64,000 bases of DNA from Dictyophora rubrovolvata. Its lineage: Eukaryota; Basidiomycota; Agaricomycetes; Phallales; Phallaceae. The notes below the pieces were generated by a model, which was not told the origin of the DNA, made no database searches, and saw only the letters and a list, made by a program, of their open reading frames with translations. A program made the position numbers and the translations under genes. Of the stretch, positions 61,032 to 64,000 are shown in pieces; positions within the stretch are counted from its first letter, which is position 1, and the number at the start of each line of letters is the position of its first letter. Where the stretch lies: the NCBI GenBank assembly GCA_029959195.1, contig CP114118.1:2232001-2296000 (forward strand), in the 5' to 3' direction.

Positions 61032-64000
61032 TCAAGTAATGCCCAATTGCTTGAAAATAGACTGAAGTGTTTTGAACGAAACAGGTTTCACAAGGCTAAA
61101 AAGTTTCAGTCGGTCAGAATCCGACTACTACCATGAGATGTCTAACAACGTACTATCCGTCAACACCGGCTTCGAAGGCTTTCCGTTTGTCTTCCCGAGA
61201 TGACATGCCTGTTAATGCAATAAGTCGACTGGAATACATCAACTCTGGCGTTGAGGGTAGATGGGAACGTGCGAGGCGTCGTTCCCGTTCAGCTCTTCGA
61301 ATAGCCGTTGCGGCACCAACACCTATAGTAAAAAAACCGTGAAGGACGGAATCACGTTTATCAAACGCCTCGAACATACCATCCAGCACAGGCATTGACA
61401 TATCCAGCAGTACCACGCTTGACCAGGTGGTTAGTATTTACAAGAATCTCTTGAGTCCGTCGTCTATGAACTCACTCAAAGATCTGCGTTTTGAAGATTT
61501 CAACACCGCTTTGACCGTCGGCGGCTTCTTGTACATGATATCCCTATTAAGCTTGATTGAGCATCACGGTGTTATGGACCATTTACTACCGGAAATTACC
61601 TTACTACGAAGCCATCTCACCCTAAAGTATCATTTTCAGCATGCAGCAAAGTTAGTGGGAAGAACACAACATACAGTAATTCCCGAAGTATACTATTGTC
61701 TTCCACAACGAGGACGTGAATAGGCTTGTTAGACACCAATGCACCAACAGAGGATTTCAATAATAACCCGCCCGAACCTACAGAAATCATGGTAGAGACG
61801 TTAGGGGAGCCCTCTACATCTGACTCGTCAATGGCTATAGCGCTGATAGGAGAAGGCTCCGTTGCTCGTTGTAAATTATGATGAGTGATACTGCGAGAGG
61901 TCATACTCGGACGCAATGATACCATCTTCGTCGGGTCGGTACCATCTGACCGTCGTCTATTCAAGACATAGCCCGAGGGACCTATGACGAGATCTCGACC
62001 AACCGGTCGGTCACCGGGTAACGATCCTTGACTTAAGGGTCGAGGAACTCGAGGGATAGTACCCATTCGGATAACTTGGATACAAAGCCTAAGGGCGGTT
62101 TCAAGGGCAGTAGGACCGGCTGGTTTAAATACAATACGAGCAAAACCACCTGCTCGTTGATATTCATCCACAATGCTCAGAACATTTGGATCTCCACGTG
62201 CAGAAGATATGAGAATAAGCGGACGCGAGCAGTCTTGCTGGTCTATTCGGTAACGCACTAGATCGATATCTTCGTTGAGGATTATCAGGTCTCCAAGTTC
62301 TGTCTCGGAAGATGTCAGTGAAAAATGCCACCAATTGACAAGGTAATGCGTCATAATCTGTTTGTGTAAAGTCTGTCCACGAGAATCACCAAACCCTAGC
62401 AGGGAAACGATCGGGGTATTCTCGAAACCTTCTTTCTCCCACATTCCTTCATTTTCAGGATCAGCGGGTATGGCGTCAACCTCAAATATGATTTTGATGT
62501 CTGTGCCGACGTTTTCCACACTCGAGACTTCTATCTTGCCATTGATACTTTCGGAACGAATTATGCTGTTGACAATGGCAAGACCGAGACCAGTGCCGGG
62601 TTGGAGGGGGTTTTCTTGGGAGAACGGTTGGAAAAGTTGGTTCTGCAGAAACTACAGACTCAAATCGAAACCTAAGGTAGAATTTACTTACCTTGATGAA
62701 ATCCTCACTAATGCCCTGAAATCAAATGAATGAGGCTTCAAATATATCACGACGTGGACAATCACCTTTCCTGAGTCGAATACTCCAAGCTCCAGCTTAA
62801 TTCGGTTTTCGGGTGCGTCGTGGTTTGAAGGTAGTTGGCGAAGAGAAACATGTACGTAACCCTCCTTCCCCAAAGGTAAATACCTAGACACACAATAAAG
62901 GTTCAGTTAAGACATACCGAAGTGAACTTCAGGGAGTTTCCAAGAAGATTCATCAGACAGCGTCTTATGCCACCTTTTTCGCAGAGTACATTCCAGCCCT
63001 AACGAAGTTAGTTAATTGTCAAATGTACAGGGACTACTGAGAGGGGTGAGTACCTGAGGTCGATATTCGATATCGACTACAGTCTCCACCCGTGAACGGA
63101 GCCAAACATTCTGTGGTATCGCGTCCTCATCATTCTGGGGCGAATACACGCTCCCAATTTCAGAAGAATGGCGGGCCCTATGACCGATCCAACATCCTTC
63201 TGTGGCTTCCTCGATTAACTGTGACAAATCAACTCTATTGTATTGATTATGAAATCGCACAAAAAAAAAGGAATCAGGAAAAAACGCATACTGAGCCGGA
63301 CGGATAACCGTCTCTGCGCCTCCTGCTTTCGTACTGCCACTAAGCTTGGTAAAGTCTAATACATGATTTACAGTTTCCACCAGGGAGGTGCCGCATGCTT
63401 GAACTGTGCTGAGAAATGACTTCTGATTAGGAGTAAGGTCTGTGCCCGAAAGCAATTCAGCGGCGGCCAATATCTAGGGAAAATGAGTCAACGAGAAGGG
63501 AAGAATAGAGTTTACGTCACGTACACCATGCAGCGGGGTTCTTAAAGATGGAAACACTGATGAGAAAATTAATAGAAAAGTCATGTACATCAAAGCATAC
63601 CTAAGCTCATGGGAAATGCTGCATTGAGAAAAAAAGGGGGAATGTTAGACTGGACCAATAATTCATTGAAGGGAACAGACTTTGAGATAAATAGACTTTT
63701 TGCTTTATCAGCCAAAATCATCCGACGTTTAAGAACTGCGCTTAAAATAATAACGCCTAATTCGAAGTATGAGCACAAAGAAACGAAGGAATCTTTTTTT
63801 TTTAAAAAAAAGAAAAGGAAATCGTACCTATTGCGCGTAAATAAGATAACTCGTGACCTTCAAGCTAATATAAATTATTGGGGGCTAAATCAACGTAAAG
63901 AGTAACTTGAAGAAATCAATACTAACATAAGGTTTCGTTTTGGCGTTAGTGTTATAAGCGCAGAGCATGGCAAAAGGTCTCTTGTCGATGTTCATTATTG
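61032..64000 (-). CDS. Hybrid histidine kinase, N-terminal part off the window
   Basis: Two-component signalling kinase with a C-terminal receiver. Within the window, on the minus strand, the visible order is: coiled linker ADKAKSLFIS, the H box SISHELRTPLHG (phospho-acceptor His at 63609-63611), ILAAAELLSGTDLTP and LVETVNHVLDFTKL (HisKA helix 2), the N box NLLGNSLKFT, then GVFDSGKGIS (G1), LFQPFSQENPLQPGTGLGLA (F and G2), then a long linker with a receiver-like remnant (GDPNVLSIVDEYQRAGG), a Ser/Arg-rich spacer, and the receiver IHVLVVEDNSILREL, VVLLDMSMPVLDG (phospho-acceptor Asp) and LIALTGMSSREDKRKAFEAG, ending GYLVKPVSFKTLQSIFKQL. The N-terminal sensor lies beyond 64000, so the class is not stated. 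Confidence 0.88.

Overview
The window is eukaryotic nuclear DNA from a filamentous fungus, most likely an agaricomycete basidiomycete. Genes are interrupted by many introns of about 45-70 bases with GT/GC...AG ends, and they lie on both strands with short gaps. The gene content is also fungal: homocitrate synthase of the alpha-aminoadipate lysine pathway, a FOX2-type multifunctional beta-oxidation enzyme with two dehydrogenase domains, a hybrid histidine kinase, a LAMMER kinase, PHO84 and complex I subunits. I assigned the genes by translating exons by eye and matching conserved family motifs; no database search was run. Species cannot be stated.

Layout. 1-10.2 kb is rich in peroxisomal fatty-acid metabolism: a cut-off SCP2 sterol-carrier gene, RNase P subunit POP4, two tandem HINT3-like HIT genes, then an enoyl-CoA hydratase/isomerase and FOX2 transcribed apart from a 206-base shared promoter. 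10.2-16.1 kb holds a vacuolar Ca2+/H+ exchanger (VCX1) and an F-box/LRR protein. 17-23.3 kb holds MED22, a tiny DUF1748 gene, a DUF1295 membrane protein, RNA polymerase subunit RPB5 and a single-pass membrane protein. 23.6-32.5 kb holds a two-RRM protein, the SAGA deubiquitinase UBP8/USP22 and the phosphate transporter PHO84. After a 2.2-kb gap, 34.7-44.5 kb holds a DUF3445 (haem oxidative demethylase-like) protein, a MYST acetyltransferase with double PHD finger, a small complex I subunit and a Rieske/AIFM3-like reductase. 45.6-55.4 kb holds a LAMMER kinase, an alpha/beta hydrolase with a PTS1-like end, SWD2 (COMPASS), VPS71/ZNHIT1 (SWR1) and a TRAP-alpha-like ER protein. 55.6-64 kb holds an amidohydrolase, homocitrate synthase and a hybrid histidine kinase that runs off the right edge.

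Two themes link the genes: peroxisomal lipid metabolism (SCP2, ECI, FOX2, possibly the hydrolase at 49-50.5 kb) and transcription/chromatin (MED22, RPB5, UBP8, MYST, SWD2, VPS71). No transposon, CRISPR array, rRNA, tRNA or biosynthetic cluster was recognised. I did not find a convincing undescribed system. The most notable points are three GC-AG introns supported by protein framing, the divergent beta-oxidation pair near an SCP2 gene, tandem HIT genes with shared intron positions, and a possible alternative C-terminus of the F-box protein by intron retention.
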